Positions 63,911 to 64,000 of a DNA stretch of 64,000 nt are shown in pieces. A program made the position numbers and the translations under genes. Source of the DNA: Sva-07 sp963747375 (GTDB lineage Bacteria > Actinomycetota > Acidimicrobiia > Acidimicrobiales > Ilumatobacteraceae); NCBI GenBank assembly GCA_963747375.1, contig CAVVFL010000014.1:62001-126000 (forward strand), written 5' to 3'. The notes below the pieces were generated by a model that worked only from the letters and a program-made list of their open reading frames with translations, was not told the origin of the DNA and did no database searches. The first letter of the stretch is position 1. Every line of letters starts with the position of its first letter.

Positions 63911-64000
63911 GAAGGCGTCGGTGATCAGGTCGAGCCGGATGCCGGTGATGGCGACCACGTCGAAGCGCACCGAGTCGGCGTGCAGGTCGTGAGCGCGGAG
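63908..64000 (-). CDS. YraN/UPF0102 family protein, C-terminal end only
   Basis: The last 30 codons of a minus-strand gene that enters from beyond the right edge. The sequence RFDVVAITGIRLDLITDAF matches the conserved end of the UPF0102 (YraN) family, which has a restriction-endonuclease-like fold and unknown cellular role. The stop codon lies in the palindrome. Confidence 0.65.
   Translation of the reverse strand, partial: LRAHDLHADSVRFDVVAITGIRLDLITDAF

Overview
The window is high-GC DNA whose gene content points to an actinobacterium of the class Acidimicrobiia, probably Ilumatobacter-like. The pointers are a lexA / LysM-protein / nrdR cluster arranged as in mycobacteria, an AdoCbl-dependent ribonucleotide reductase (nrdJ), a two-subunit KorAB 2-oxoacid:ferredoxin oxidoreductase, a UvrD2-like HRDC helicase and AddAB-like nucleases. 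The assignment is inferred from gene content, not from a database match.

Layout. 1-8.9 kb: a very large hybrid histidine kinase with at least eleven GAF domains, coupled to a receiver-adenylate cyclase and followed by a broken DUF5655 gene. 8.9-15.4 kb: tdk, korAB, an ABC ATPase, a DUF429-like gene and a hemolysin III-type membrane protein. 15.5-26.9 kb: UvrD2-like helicase, histidine phosphatase, enoyl-CoA hydratase, nrdJ with a structured leader, a molybdopterin oxidoreductase, a RibD-like reductase and nrdR. 27-37.2 kb: the SOS and RNA-modification core (LysM protein, lexA, dapC, hflX, dapF, miaA, chorismate mutase, miaB, recA). 37.4-43 kb: HD-domain/sulfatase pair, acyl-CoA dehydrogenase, tRNA-Lys and tRNA-His. 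43-51 kb: acetyltransferases, TauE-type permease, paired flavodoxin-fold oxidoreductases, psuG, an ECF sigma/anti-sigma pair, an RNA methyltransferase and rpe. 51-57.5 kb: AddB/AddA-like recombination nucleases. 57.5-64 kb: a phosphoribosyltransferase-hydrolase fusion divergent from Hsp20, a sugar isomerase/PfkB kinase pair, a SulP remnant, an enoyl-CoA hydratase, a tiny membrane protein and the end of a YraN-like gene.

Three features recur. (1) At least sixteen genes have a TAnnnT-like hexamer (A at position 2, T at position 6) exactly 6 nt before the start codon, which is the architecture of leaderless mRNAs. (2) Two families of long palindromes are dispersed between genes; one of them sits exactly between the stop codons of convergent pairs at three loci. 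(3) About twenty conserved genes, many of them essential, are split by single-base indels, roughly one per 2 kb. The simplest reading of this is uncorrected read or assembly error, so these genes are annotated here as single reconstructed genes.

The operons are compact. 4-bp ATGA overlaps link korA-korB, miaA-dapF-hflX-dapC, the HD/sulfatase pair, the two flavodoxin-like genes, sigma/anti-sigma, addB-addA and kinase/isomerase. No CRISPR array, insertion sequence, integrase or phage gene was recognised.
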